Shown here piece after piece: positions 1-8,402 of a DNA stretch of 64,000 bases; positions within the stretch are counted from its first letter, which is position 1, and every line of letters starts with the position of its first letter. The notes beneath the pieces are model-generated. The model did no database searches. It worked only from the letters and a program-made list of their open reading frames with translations, and was not told where the DNA came from. A program made the translations under genes and the position numbers. Location: positions 1 through 64,000 of the forward strand of contig JALRLY010000275.1 of assembly GCA_023647555.1 (NCBI GenBank), given 5' to 3'. Origin of the DNA: Pancytospora philotis (lineage: Eukaryota; Microsporidia).

Positions 1-1700
1 AAGCTCTTCTCGATCGCAAAATCGACGATCCTGCCGTTCGCTCCGGCAAAGACCCGCACGTGCAGCTGCTGGTTGATGAAGAAGACCTCGAGCTGGTTCC
101 TCAGCCTCAGGCACTCGACCTCGCTCCTCAGCGCGTGTGCAAACACGAACTTGCCAACCAGGTCCCGCAGAAAGACACCGAGCGGAGCAACGCCGGGCAT
201 GGCGACCACCAGCTCATCAAAGGGCCCGTCCTCCGCATATGCAATGGTAGCACCGGTTACACAGCAATCATCATTGATGCTGAGCGTAACAGTATTCGCG
301 TAGATATTAAGCACGAGAGTGTTCTTGGTTATCTTGACGACCTTGAGCTTGAACACGCTGCAGTACCGCTGCGTCGCGCGCTTGGCGTCGTTCAGCATCA
401 CCTCGCTCACGCTCTTCACCATCAGATTCTTCTTCAGCCTTTCGTTGTCATCTTTTAGCCTGGCGATCGACGCATCGAGCGCGGAGCCCTGCAGCTCCAG
501 CTCCTTCAGCTTAGAAACGACAGCAGAGCAGTCGCCCGCGACGCTGTCGAGCAGACTCTTCCCATCGGCAATCATACGCTGCAGCTTCTCGGCCTCGTGC
601 ACGCTCCCGGGGTTGTTCTGGGCCAGCCGCTGCTGCATCTCCTCCGACTGCGCGCGCAGAGCCGCCACGGCCGCGCGCTTGTTCTGCAAGCGCTCATCCA
701 GCGCCGCCTCCTCGCGCCGCTTGCTGCTCTGCATCTCGACGAGCTTCGTGCGGTTCGCGCTCACGATATTATTGAACTGGAGCTCATTCAGGCGCCGCAG
801 ATTGTACCAGTCGATCTTGGACCTGTTCCGCGACTCGTTCCTGATCTTCTTCAGCGTGTCCTTGTTGAGGCCCACCACCGATATGCCCCGCTTGGCCTCC
901 GCGATGGCGCTCTGGAACTCCCGCATTTTATCGTTGAGGAACCCCGAGAAGTTGTAGAGGTAGTCGATCCGCTCCTTCAGCGAGTACCTGTAGTGGTAGT
1001 ACAGCGCGGGCGACACCTCGTTGCGCGACTTGGAGAGCGTGTCTCGCCGCATCCCGTCGGTGATAGAATCATCCAGGAACCGGATCCCGATGGACTGCAG
1101 GAACTCGTCGATGTCGGCGCTCTCCTTCGGCACCGCGGGCAGCATTTTCCTGAGATCGACGGTGTTCACCAGCTCCTCGACCTCGTACGAGCTGTTGCCG
1201 ATGGCGGTGTCGTTGAAGCTGCTCTCGGCGCCGCGCGCAGTCTCGGCGCCAGCCGGCCGTTCGTCAGCGCCCTTGAGCTGCTCGGGCACCGCCGCGGCCG
1301 TGTTCTCTGCGTTCTCCTGCGCCGGCGGTGCCAAGGCATCGGCCTGCGCTACGGGCACGCGCTGCATGGTCAGCGCCTTGAGCGGGTCGAGGCTCTCCCG
1401 CCGCCCCAGCGACTGCCTGCGCTTCGCGTACTCCTTGACCAGGATCGGGTCCTCGGCGTACTCCTCGATGCTGTTCGTCCGGAACAGATCGTCGATGCTC
1501 CGGTAGAGCAGGTTGCTCTCCGCGCTCCGGAAGATGTCTAGGTTCTTGAACTCCGCGATGTCCGTGGTCATGTCCATCGGCACGTCGTTCATCGAGGAGC
1601 TGTTTTTCGTTGAATTCGACTCGTCGCGGTAGATGTAGTTTATTTGCGGCTCCAGCGCGAAGGAAACCCTCCGCTGGTGCTCCTTCCTCCCCTCGTCCAT
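1..1700 (-). CDS. SPC105: KNL1/Spc105/Spc7 kinetochore scaffold (3' end beyond window)
   Basis: The outer-kinetochore KMN scaffold links microtubules, PP1 and the spindle checkpoint. 566 codons run uninterrupted from an ATG at 1700 to the window edge, so the C-terminus is missing. Residues 11-14 read RVSF, the PP1 docking motif. Residues 42-45 read MDMT, a MELT-type site for Mps1 and Bub3-Bub1. Residues about 200-211 (FLQSIGIRFLDD) are the diagnostic start of the fungal Spc7 domain. A long charged coiled coil follows (about residues 300-440), then a stretch with alternating beta and helix character that could be the RWD domain. Only one MELT-like motif is seen, against several in yeast and animals. 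The region upstream of the ATG contains AAATTTTGTG. The identification rests on motif order and spacing; I am confident of the family. Confidence 0.85.
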   Translation of the reverse strand, partial: MDEGRKEHQRRVSFALEPQINYIYRDESNSTKNSSSMNDVPMDMTTDIAEFKNLDIFRSAESNLLYRSIDDLFRTNSIEEYAEDPILVKEYAKRRQSLGRRESLDPLKALTMQRVPVAQADALAPPAQENAENTAAAVPEQLKGADERPAGAETARGAESSFNDTAIGNSSYEVEELVNTVDLRKMLPAVPKESADIDEFLQSIGIRFLDDSITDGMRRDTLSKSRNEVSPALYYHYRYSLKERIDYLYNFSGFLNDKMREFQSAIAEAKRGISVVGLNKDTLKKIRNESRNRSKIDWYNLRRLNELQFNNIVSANRTKLVEMQSSKRREEAALDERLQNKRAAVAALRAQSEEMQQRLAQNNPGSVHEAEKLQRMIADGKSLLDSVAGDCSAVVSKLKELELQGSALDASIARLKDDNERLKKNLMVKSVSEVMLNDAKRATQRYCSVFKLKVVKITKNTLVLNIYANTVTLSINDDCCVTGATIAYAEDGPFDELVVAMPGVAPLGVFLRDLVGKFVFAHALRSEVECLRLRNQLEVFFINQQLHVRVFAGANGRIVDFAIEKS

Positions 1701-2173
1701 TGAAAGGGAGAATTTCCGAAGATGCACAAAATTTGAGGAGCGTGGCAAGCGAGGCTGATGCCGGAGTCAGGGCGTGCGGGGTAATTGCATCGTGCGTGAA
1801 TATCATGCGTGAATCAGAATAGAATTATTACCATACGATGCCTTAGGCCACATTTCCTGCTTACTATTTAACTTGTGCGCCTAGAACGCCTTTCAGCAGC
1901 CAGGAAAGCTGCCTGCCACTAGAAGTAGCCCCAAGACGTGCAGGCCAACGCCATTGAACATTCAGTGCAGCAGACCGGCCGAGGAGGTGCCACAACAAAC
2001 TCTAGCAAAGCCCGCCAAAGAAGAAAATGCCACGGGGCTGTCTATTAGCAGTAGCAAATGTGCAAAAATGGAACGGCGCGCAGGAACTCACAGGCACAAC
2101 GAGCAACCAGACACACCGAAAATGATTCATTGAGCTCCAAACTAAATTTATTTGCAGTTGCTTCGGAGCTTCC
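1701..2173. other. Intergenic spacer between KNL1 start and kinesin stop
   Basis: 473 bp, both flanking genes on the minus strand. It carries the KNL1 upstream signal (AAATTTTGTG on the minus strand near 1730) and an AATAAA-type sequence about 30 nt past the kinesin stop. I see no tRNA box B, no convincing small ORF and no repeat. Confidence 0.5.
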
Positions 2174-3445
2174 CTATTGGTCGCCGCGCGCCGGGCCCAG
2201 CGAGGCTCTGTGCCTCTTTCTGCTGACGGAGAGCTCCTGGATGTTCTCCTTGCGCTGCCCGTTTATGTTTGCGATCTCCGCGTCGATCTTCAGCAGCAGC
2301 GCGCGGTTGCTCTCGAAGTGCTGCGCGGCATGGGCGCTCGCGCGCGCCTTCAGGTCCAGAAGCTGCCCGGCGAGCCCGCGGAGCTCTGTGTTGAGCACGG
2401 TCAGGACCGAGAGCGTGCTCTCACGCGCGCTCGTCTCCTTCAGGCTTCTGAGCTCCAGCAGCTCGTCCTTCAGCACCTGGTTCTCCTCGTCGAGCCGCCG
2501 CAGATTGTCAGTGAGCTCCTCCACCGAGGAGCATGCCGTGTCGTAGTTGATCAGCGGGTTGTTGGTCATCATCTTGGACCGCGCGAGGAACTGCAGCGTG
2601 CTGGCCGTCTCGGAGGGGTACTCGGGGTTGACGTTCCCGATGATCGCCAGCTTGCAGTTCCCGCCGAGCGAGTCCTTCAGCAGGAAGGTCAGCTTCGAGT
2701 CGCGGTACGACACATGCCACCGGTCCTTCGAGCTCAGCTTGTGCACGATCTTGCCGAGGCACAGCAGCGACCTGTTGATGTTGCACGTCTCCTTGACGCG
2801 CTCCGCCTCGCTCTCCCTGCACTTCTCGGAGCCCGCGAGGTCGACGAAGCACAGCCTGGACCGCTTGGCGATGCTCTTGTCGCGGTTCTCGAGGTACACC
2901 GTAAGCACCGCGTGGCTCCGGCTGCTCTTGTCGTTCATCTGCGTGGCGGTCGTCCTGCGGTTCTGGTTCCCGCGCGCGTACAGCGCAAGGCTCTCCTCGA
3001 GCGCGGACGACGCGGCGATGCAGAGCCCGTCGACAGTGACGCCGTCGACGGGGTCCTCGCGGATGCTGATGCTGTTCTCGGGCCCAAACAAATCGAAGAC
3101 GCTCTCGTTGTAGATCTCGATGAAGGAGAGCCGCAGCCGCGGGTACAGGTCGTGCAGATACGCCAGCGACCGCTGCACCAGCCCGGGCTCGTGCTCGTCG
3201 CCCTGTATCGTGTACGTCTTGCCCGAGCCCGTCTGCCCGTACGCAAAAATTGAGCAGTTGTAGCCCTGCACGCACTTCTTCAGCATCGCACCGGCGATGC
3301 ACTGGAAGAAGGCCTCCTGGTCCGGGCCGTACACGACGGCGTCGGCCTGGTGGACCCTGTCCTGCAGCTTCAGATAGTTCTTGCCGTACTCCGGGGGCGA
3401 TGCGCAGCTTTTGATCCGCACGTACGTCGATATGCCGCTCTGCAT
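2174..3445 (-). CDS. Kinesin with N-terminal motor, kinesin-12-like neck
   Basis: Microtubule motor ATPase, 423 aa, ATG at 3445. The motor domain fills residues about 5-310: P-loop GQTGSGKT at 70-77, switch I NDKSSRSHA, switch II DLAGSE, and NINRSLLCLGKI and HVSYRDSKLTFLLKDSLGG, which are standard kinesin blocks. After the motor comes KMMTNNPLINYDT, which resembles the neck start of kinesin-12/KIF15 motors (KMIKNKAVVNEDT). A short coiled coil (about 320-410) and a basic tail follow. The protein is much shorter than most kinesins of this class, with almost no stalk. The kinesin call is certain; the subfamily is an inference from the neck. A role in spindle or cargo transport cannot be decided from sequence. 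Confidence 0.92.
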   Translation of the reverse strand: MQSGISTYVRIKSCASPPEYGKNYLKLQDRVHQADAVVYGPDQEAFFQCIAGAMLKKCVQGYNCSIFAYGQTGSGKTYTIQGDEHEPGLVQRSLAYLHDLYPRLRLSFIEIYNESVFDLFGPENSISIREDPVDGVTVDGLCIAASSALEESLALYARGNQNRRTTATQMNDKSSRSHAVLTVYLENRDKSIAKRSRLCFVDLAGSEKCRESEAERVKETCNINRSLLCLGKIVHKLSSKDRWHVSYRDSKLTFLLKDSLGGNCKLAIIGNVNPEYPSETASTLQFLARSKMMTNNPLINYDTACSSVEELTDNLRRLDEENQVLKDELLELRSLKETSARESTLSVLTVLNTELRGLAGQLLDLKARASAHAAQHFESNRALLLKIDAEIANINGQRKENIQELSVSRKRHRASLGPARGDQ

Positions 3446-3946
3446 TTTCTGGGCTCTGAGGGGGCTTTTTACTAGGGCACTGTCGACGGGTTCGTGGCGG
3501 GCATCGTCGGTTGATAAGCAAAATGCAGCCTGTGCGGCGTCAGAAAAATAAACGCATTCGCTATTTCATAATCATTGGTTGGAGAAATCATGCTCTTTTT
3601 CAGGTAGCGGTAGAGCAGGTGCTAGAAAGGCTTTGGGAAAGGTGTACTATGGCGGCTTGCAGCCTCGACAGATAGTGGCAGTGAGCGCAAACTGAGCCAT
3701 GCTCAGATGCCTTAGCTTTACTGCACAGAGCGACGCGGCGTAGTTACTGAGTATCGGGGTAATGCCTTTAGAGCAGTTTAATACTCTATCCAGGAACTGT
3801 AAATGAAACAGTAAATGAAAGCCACAGCTCTGGCATAATTTAATCAGATGCAACAGCGCGAAGATTATAGCATATACGATACGCTTTAGATTAACTGAGC
3901 ACTGAGGGCCGAGCAGTAGGCCGCTACGCACAGCCCAGATTATTAC
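3446..3946. other. Intergenic spacer
   Basis: 501 bp between the kinesin start and the stop of the next minus-strand gene. Base composition is more AT-rich than the genes. A 94-codon minus-strand reading frame (3647-3931) begins only at GTG, is cysteine- and leucine-rich without pattern, and lacks the upstream signal seen elsewhere, so I did not call it. No RNA gene recognised. Confidence 0.45.
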
Positions 3947-5359
3947 TCAAGCATTGGCTGGGCATTGGGAAGCCTGACTCAAGCAGGGATTTCCAGTAGT
4001 AGGCGGGCGTTCGATTCTCCGAAGCAGCCTGTAAAAAAGGTTGTAGGAGGAATCAGTGCTAGCATTATCATCAGCACGTGCTGCCTCGTCTATCAGCGCT
4101 TGTCTGGTGTCTTCGTCTAGGTGGTTCAGCATAAATTCAAATAGTCCATGGCGCTGGTCAGTAGTTAAATGGGTTGAAGCGATAATCTCGGCAAAGACAC
4201 CCCGGTCGAGCATGTGCATGTACTTCTGCATGATATCGCGGGTCATTTCTTCGCCCAGCTTGCGGTCATGCAGCTGCTTAAAGTAGAAGCACAGGAATCT
4301 GGACGGTATTAGGTTGAAGCAGACCGGTAATGTATTCCAGTCTGTTTCCACGGTATGGAAAGTGGTGTCCGTGGGCAAAAAACTCTCCCAAACTCGCTCG
4401 ACGATAGCTCTGGTGGACTCCCTAATCGATTTCAACAAGCCAATGTAGCTAATGATAAAATACGCCTTAACGCCGCGATACCCGCACTTGGTTAAATGCG
4501 TGCTAACCAAGCACGCGGTTTGGCTGCGCGTCCCGAGTGCGGCAATGAGCTCGATGTACAGCAGGCCAGTCTTCGTGTGCACATAGGCGATCGTCATGGA
4601 TTTCACCAAGAGCCTATCGGTGTCAGTCAAAGCCCGCGAGGCAATGATGATTCTTATAAACTCCCGAGCTCTGAACATCGCCTCACCGAGGCAGGCAGGG
4701 GCATCGAGCCAAACGCTGAGCAGTTGTTTGAAGTAGCTGGCTAGTCTGACATTGCCGACCTCCTGCTTAACTATCGCATATATCGCATAGTTGAGGCTGG
4801 AGTGCATCTTCTTGCTTAGCGCCATGTATTCCTGGAAATCAAGCGCGAGCTGCCGTTGCACTTCGGAACATAAATAGCCGTGGATCATCTGTAGCGCTGC
4901 CTCGTTGGCTTCCACGACGCGATCAAAATTCCGCCGGGCTTCCTTGTTAAGGAATGCGTCCGGGCCCTGTTTGAGACTTTCGATGTACTGGGGAGCTGTT
5001 AGCTTCCTTAGCAGCCACCAGACGGCGAACCCTGCCTCGCTGGTCAGCTGCTTGACCGGCGCGAGGGGAGAGCCGCTGGGGCGCAGCATGTACCGTATGG
5101 CGCGCCGCGCCCTGTCACTGTCGTCCATTATGGGGAAGGCGCTGCAAGGCCCGCCGGGGACGATGCCCCAGTCTTCAGTCTGGTCGCAGTACAGGCATAC
5201 CGTTGTTAGGGCGAACGCCTCGAGAGGGTTAATACTGAGCGTGTCTACCACGCCAAATGTGGGCGCGTGCGCCAGCTCTTTGTCCGTAAGAGTCTCTTTC
5301 GCGCCCATAGCTGTGCCGCGACAGCAAGCCAGCAATATCAGAACCAGATTCGCCTGCAT
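3947..5359 (-). CDS. Predicted secreted protein, unknown family
   Basis: 470 aa, ATG at 5359. The N-terminus (MQANLVLILLACCRGTAMG) is a signal peptide, with likely cleavage near residue 19. There is no later membrane segment, so the product should enter the secretory route, possibly to spore wall, parasite surface or host. The rest is helical, with scattered cysteines and a Ser/Thr/Pro-rich tail. I recognise no domain. Codon choice is clearly less G/C-ending than in the neighbouring housekeeping genes, as in two other secreted proteins of this window. The upstream minus-strand sequence holds AAAATTTTATCG about 25 nt before the ATG. Alternative: an ER-resident protein, although no retention signal is visible. 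Function unknown. Confidence 0.75.
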   Translation of the reverse strand: MQANLVLILLACCRGTAMGAKETLTDKELAHAPTFGVVDTLSINPLEAFALTTVCLYCDQTEDWGIVPGGPCSAFPIMDDSDRARRAIRYMLRPSGSPLAPVKQLTSEAGFAVWWLLRKLTAPQYIESLKQGPDAFLNKEARRNFDRVVEANEAALQMIHGYLCSEVQRQLALDFQEYMALSKKMHSSLNYAIYAIVKQEVGNVRLASYFKQLLSVWLDAPACLGEAMFRAREFIRIIIASRALTDTDRLLVKSMTIAYVHTKTGLLYIELIAALGTRSQTACLVSTHLTKCGYRGVKAYFIISYIGLLKSIRESTRAIVERVWESFLPTDTTFHTVETDWNTLPVCFNLIPSRFLCFYFKQLHDRKLGEEMTRDIMQKYMHMLDRGVFAEIIASTHLTTDQRHGLFEFMLNHLDEDTRQALIDEAARADDNASTDSSYNLFYRLLRRIERPPTTGNPCLSQASQCPANA

Positions 5360-5840
5360 TAAGGCTGAAGGAAAGCGATAAAATTTTGCAACTTCACGGT
5401 TAACACCTTATAGAGTAATAATGCTTCCGCTGTTTTCTAGATTCTACCGCGATGAATCGCCGATCATGCGCCTGCGTGGCAACATGGACTATTTTTACGC
5501 GGAATGAATAGCACAGTATGCGCGTACTACTCTTTCTTGAAAAACCACCAGGCGGCAGTGCGAACAGGTTGTTTGGGTGCGTTGCGTGCGCTGCTATATA
5601 AAACACAAGAGTAGATGTATTGCAGAGCGCATCGAAGCACTGCTGTTCTGCGCAGACAGTTATTCAGCTCAGCCGGCCACAAAACAGCCAATTTTATTTT
5701 TCCATGCAGCATTCGGCAGAGCGCATGCGCTGCAATACAGCTATCGACCGCCCGCCCAAAAGCAGTGCGCGTCCGCGTGTTCTTACAGAACTTTTCTCAA
5801 AATTTTACGATGAAAAATTTTGCCGCGCGGCAACCCCAGT
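5360..5840. other. Divergent promoter region (secreted protein / eS4)
   Basis: 481 bp. AAAATTTTGC at about 5385-5394 serves the minus-strand gene. Two AAAATTTT copies (about 5800-5808 and 5814-5821) precede eS4, followed by CAACCCCAGT directly before the eS4 ATG. Several short overlapping reading frames exist but none has homology I recognise. Confidence 0.55.
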
Positions 5841-6641
5841 ATGCCATCTGGAGGACACCGCCATTGCAAGCGCCTGGCAGCCCCGAGCTCGTGGGGCCTC
5901 GAGAAGACCGGCGGTACCTTTGCCGTGCGCCTTCTCCCCGGCGCCCACAACAAGCAGCTCTCCCTGCCGCTCAAGTACGTTGTGCAGCGCTTCCTGAAGG
6001 TCGCCAACACCAGCAAAGAGCTGACGTACATCCTCTCCAACAAGATGATTGCCGTCAACGGCAAGGACGTCACGAACCCGCGCGTCCCTGTTGGCCTCTT
6101 TGATGTGATCACCGTGAAGAAGACGAACCAGCACTATAGACTCCTCTTCAACGTGAACAGGAAATTCAAGATACATAAGATCTCGTCCGAGGAGGCCCAG
6201 TTCCGGCTGACCAAGGTCACTTCCAAGGGTGTCGATGTCTCTGTTCCCTACACGCGCACGCTCGACGGCTACAACTTCAGGTTTGTGGATCCCGCGGTCG
6301 GCGTCTCCGACACCGTGAAGGTCGACATCAAGACGAACAAGGTCGTCGACTACATCAAGTTCGAGGCTGACAAGATCGCGTACGTCTACAGCGGCTCCAA
6401 CATGGGCAGAGTCGGTGTCATCAAGCGCGTCGAGAAGCTGCGCGACGGCAAGGTGTTTGTCTACCTGACCGATGCCAACAACAAGAACTTCACCGTGCTC
6501 GAGTCCAAGGCGATCGTCATTGGCGACAGCAACGCTCTGTGGATGAGCCTTGACGAGGGCGCTGGTATCAAGTACGACGAGTTCGAGCTCAGTAACAAGC
6601 GCTACGAGGCCAACAACGAGATCGCCGTTGAGGATAACTAA
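5841..6641 (+). CDS. RPS4: Small-subunit ribosomal protein eS4
   Basis: 40S ribosomal protein, 266 aa. The ATG at 5841 gives MPSGGHRHCKRLAAPSSW, matching the eS4 start (HLKRLAAP). It is preceded by CAACCCCAGT and two AAATTTT elements. Domains in order: RS4 N-terminal segment, S4 RNA-binding core (about 40-105), central eS4 domain with YNFRFVDPAVGVSDTVKVD, and a KOW motif (GSNMGRVGVIKRVEK, about 175-190). Length matches the family. A longer frame reaches back to TTG at 5820, and an out-of-frame ATG lies at 5812 upstream of the CCC signal; neither is likely to be used. The 3' side reads TAAACTTCTATTC from the stop codon, identical to the isoleucyl-tRNA synthetase gene. Confidence 0.95.
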   Translation: MPSGGHRHCKRLAAPSSWGLEKTGGTFAVRLLPGAHNKQLSLPLKYVVQRFLKVANTSKELTYILSNKMIAVNGKDVTNPRVPVGLFDVITVKKTNQHYRLLFNVNRKFKIHKISSEEAQFRLTKVTSKGVDVSVPYTRTLDGYNFRFVDPAVGVSDTVKVDIKTNKVVDYIKFEADKIAYVYSGSNMGRVGVIKRVEKLRDGKVFVYLTDANNKNFTVLESKAIVIGDSNALWMSLDEGAGIKYDEFELSNKRYEANNEIAVEDN

Positions 6642-6891
6642 ACTTCTATTCCAGTACGTATCTTTTCCATAGTATAGTTTACAGTATAGTTTGTTGTTCT
6701 ATTCTTTGATTATACGCTGCGTGTGGCACTATCTGTACCATTTCCATTTCATGAACAACTACTACGGCTGGCTCTGTAGCAGTAAAAATTGCGCGTCAGC
6801 ACAAGCTTGGTAAAATTTTTAGACACAGCACTTACTGCACAATTTATTGCTACACGGGCGCCAGCACAGGCGCATATAAACAAAATGCCCG

Positions 6892-7665
6892 TCACTCGAT
6901 GCCGTAGAGCTTCGACGCCATCCGCTCGAAGCCGCTGTACTTCAGCAGCACCTCGATCGCCTTGAAGAACGTGAGGGAGGTGAGGAGCGCGTCGCTCCCG
7001 GCCTGGTGCGCGGTGCCCTCGCGGGCGACGCTCATGTCGTTGGCTATCTCCTGCAGCCCCTTGCGCACGTAGTCCGTCGAGCGCACCATGTACTTGAGGT
7101 CGTAGAACGTGGGGAAGAGCGCGTGCATGAACTTGTAGAACTCCTCCTCCTTCTCCTGCATGAGGTTGCCCGTCAGGATCTTGATCAGATAGGCGAAGTC
7201 GTACGCGGAGTGGAAGGAGATCCACACGATGCTGTCCGACATCACCAGCCCCGACGTGATCAGGAAGTAGCCGAACTCGCGCGTGTCGATCCCGTTCTCC
7301 GTGTGGCTCTTGAAGTCGATCTGCGCCGCGATCAGCAGGTCGATCGAGTCCTGCGAGAACATGTCGCTGTCGAGGTCGAACTTGAAGTTGAACTGCCAGG
7401 TGTGCCCCGTATCGGGGCGCCGCCCGTGCGCGTCGCTGATCGAGATGCCGAGCTGGATGATGTTCAGAATGTCCACGTTGCAGCGCAGCTGCTGGTACGC
7501 GAAGGACGACTGGGACTTGAAGCTGCCCAGCGGCTTCGCGACCACGCCGGGGAACTCCGTGTCCATCGCCACGTAGTTGTACTGCTTGATGAGCTGCCGG
7601 ATGTTTGCGAACTCCTCTTCCATGTTGTGCTTCCACACGTTGCGGATGACCTCCTTGAACGCCAT
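6892..7665 (-). CDS. POP2: CCR4-NOT deadenylase CAF1/POP2
   Basis: DEDD-family 3'-5' exoribonuclease that shortens mRNA poly(A) tails within CCR4-NOT, 257 aa. Catalytic residues are visible: D35 and E37 in YVAMDTEFPGVV, D in HSAYDFAYLIKIL, and the final motif HQAGSDALLT. Start chosen at ATG 7665 because MAFKEVIRNVWKHNMEEEF aligns with the beginning of CAF1 proteins. The same frame stays open for a further 470 nt upstream, but that stretch has no family similarity and overlaps another small gene. GGGCCCTA lies directly before the ATG. It is tail-to-tail with eS4 across 250 bp. Confidence 0.95.
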   Translation of the reverse strand: MAFKEVIRNVWKHNMEEEFANIRQLIKQYNYVAMDTEFPGVVAKPLGSFKSQSSFAYQQLRCNVDILNIIQLGISISDAHGRRPDTGHTWQFNFKFDLDSDMFSQDSIDLLIAAQIDFKSHTENGIDTREFGYFLITSGLVMSDSIVWISFHSAYDFAYLIKILTGNLMQEKEEEFYKFMHALFPTFYDLKYMVRSTDYVRKGLQEIANDMSVAREGTAHQAGSDALLTSLTFFKAIEVLLKYSGFERMASKLYGIE

Positions 7666-7895
7666 TAGGGCCCGCCCGCGTAACTTTTTATCTGCTCGCG
7701 GCGCGCATCGCGCCTCTGTTGACACTGGAGTGTTAGAGCTGGCGCTGAGTCGGCCTGTGGGCTCAGTGCGCAGTGTGACTAAGCGCAGCTGGCGCCATGT
7801 GCATGCGCAATTGTACAGCTGAGAATGCAAGCGGTGCTGCCCGCCCAAATACAAAAGACGCAGAAGACCGCCCGGAGCCCTGGCAAATAAAGCAT

Positions 7896-8015
7896 TTATT
7901 CTCTCAAGAAACGGTTGCTGTCGACCGGGCCATCGGCGAACTTCCAGTGCTCTGCATCGGCCTCGATGTCCTTGCTCAGCTGCGCGAAGATTTCTTTCGA
8001 CGTGGGGATCTTCAT
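7896..8015 (-). CDS. Candidate 39-aa microprotein
   Basis: A 40-codon ORF (ATG 8015, TAA 7896-7898). The residues include an N-terminal MKIPTSKEIFAQLSKDIEAD followed by a W-K-F-A-D-G-P stretch, acidic and soluble, with no membrane segment. Evidence that it is real: third positions are as G/C-biased as in the housekeeping genes; the ATG is preceded at 4 nt by CCCAGCCCC, the start signal used by confirmed genes here; and AATAAA overlaps the stop (7895-7900, minus strand), the same 3' arrangement as other genes. I do not recognise the family; it is not eL41, Nop10, SF3b10 or Sec61-gamma. It could be a small complex subunit. Confidence 0.55.
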   Translation of the reverse strand: MKIPTSKEIFAQLSKDIEADAEHWKFADGPVDSNRFLRE

Positions 8016-8402
8016 AGGGGCTGGGTTTTTTCTGCCCACTCAGCCAGCGCATCTGAGAGGCCTTGGAAGCGGCAGAGCAATGAACTCCGACTGTGTGCAT
8101 TGTTTTTGGTAGCATTCGTGCTAGTTTTAATAGCAATGGTATTCAATGACCAGAACTAGCATGATAGGATGATAGCCCATCGCAGTGCGCTATGGAAAGC
8201 AACAAAGTGCTCTTTTTCAATGACAACCAAGGCTGTATGCCAGCCCTAGGGCAAGAAATCAAACGTATGGTTTCGAGTACATTTTCTCTTATAAATGCAA
8301 TTTTATTAACAATAGTGCGATGCTGCTTAGCTGCACATGATCCTAAATATCCTGCTAAAACCTGGACTGCACATGGGTACTTGCGCTCAACTAGACAACG
8401 TT
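8016..8402. other. Intergenic spacer, AT-rich
   Basis: 387 bp upstream of the microprotein gene and downstream of the TFIIIC subunit gene, both on the minus strand. Apart from the CCC signal adjoining 8015 I see no element, tRNA or persuasive ORF. Confidence 0.45.

Noticed and set aside
3647..3931. 94-codon minus-strand ORF
   Set aside because: Only a GTG start, no codon bias, no start signal, no domain.
5812..5840. Earlier start or mini-intron for eS4 using the ATG at 5812
   Set aside because: Out of frame with eS4, lies upstream of the CCC signal, and the 5841 start already gives the family N-terminus; no splice sites needed.
6749..8136. N-terminally extended CAF1 reaching to 8136
   Set aside because: The extension lacks similarity and codon bias, overlaps the microprotein gene, and the CAF1 family starts at the 7665 ATG.
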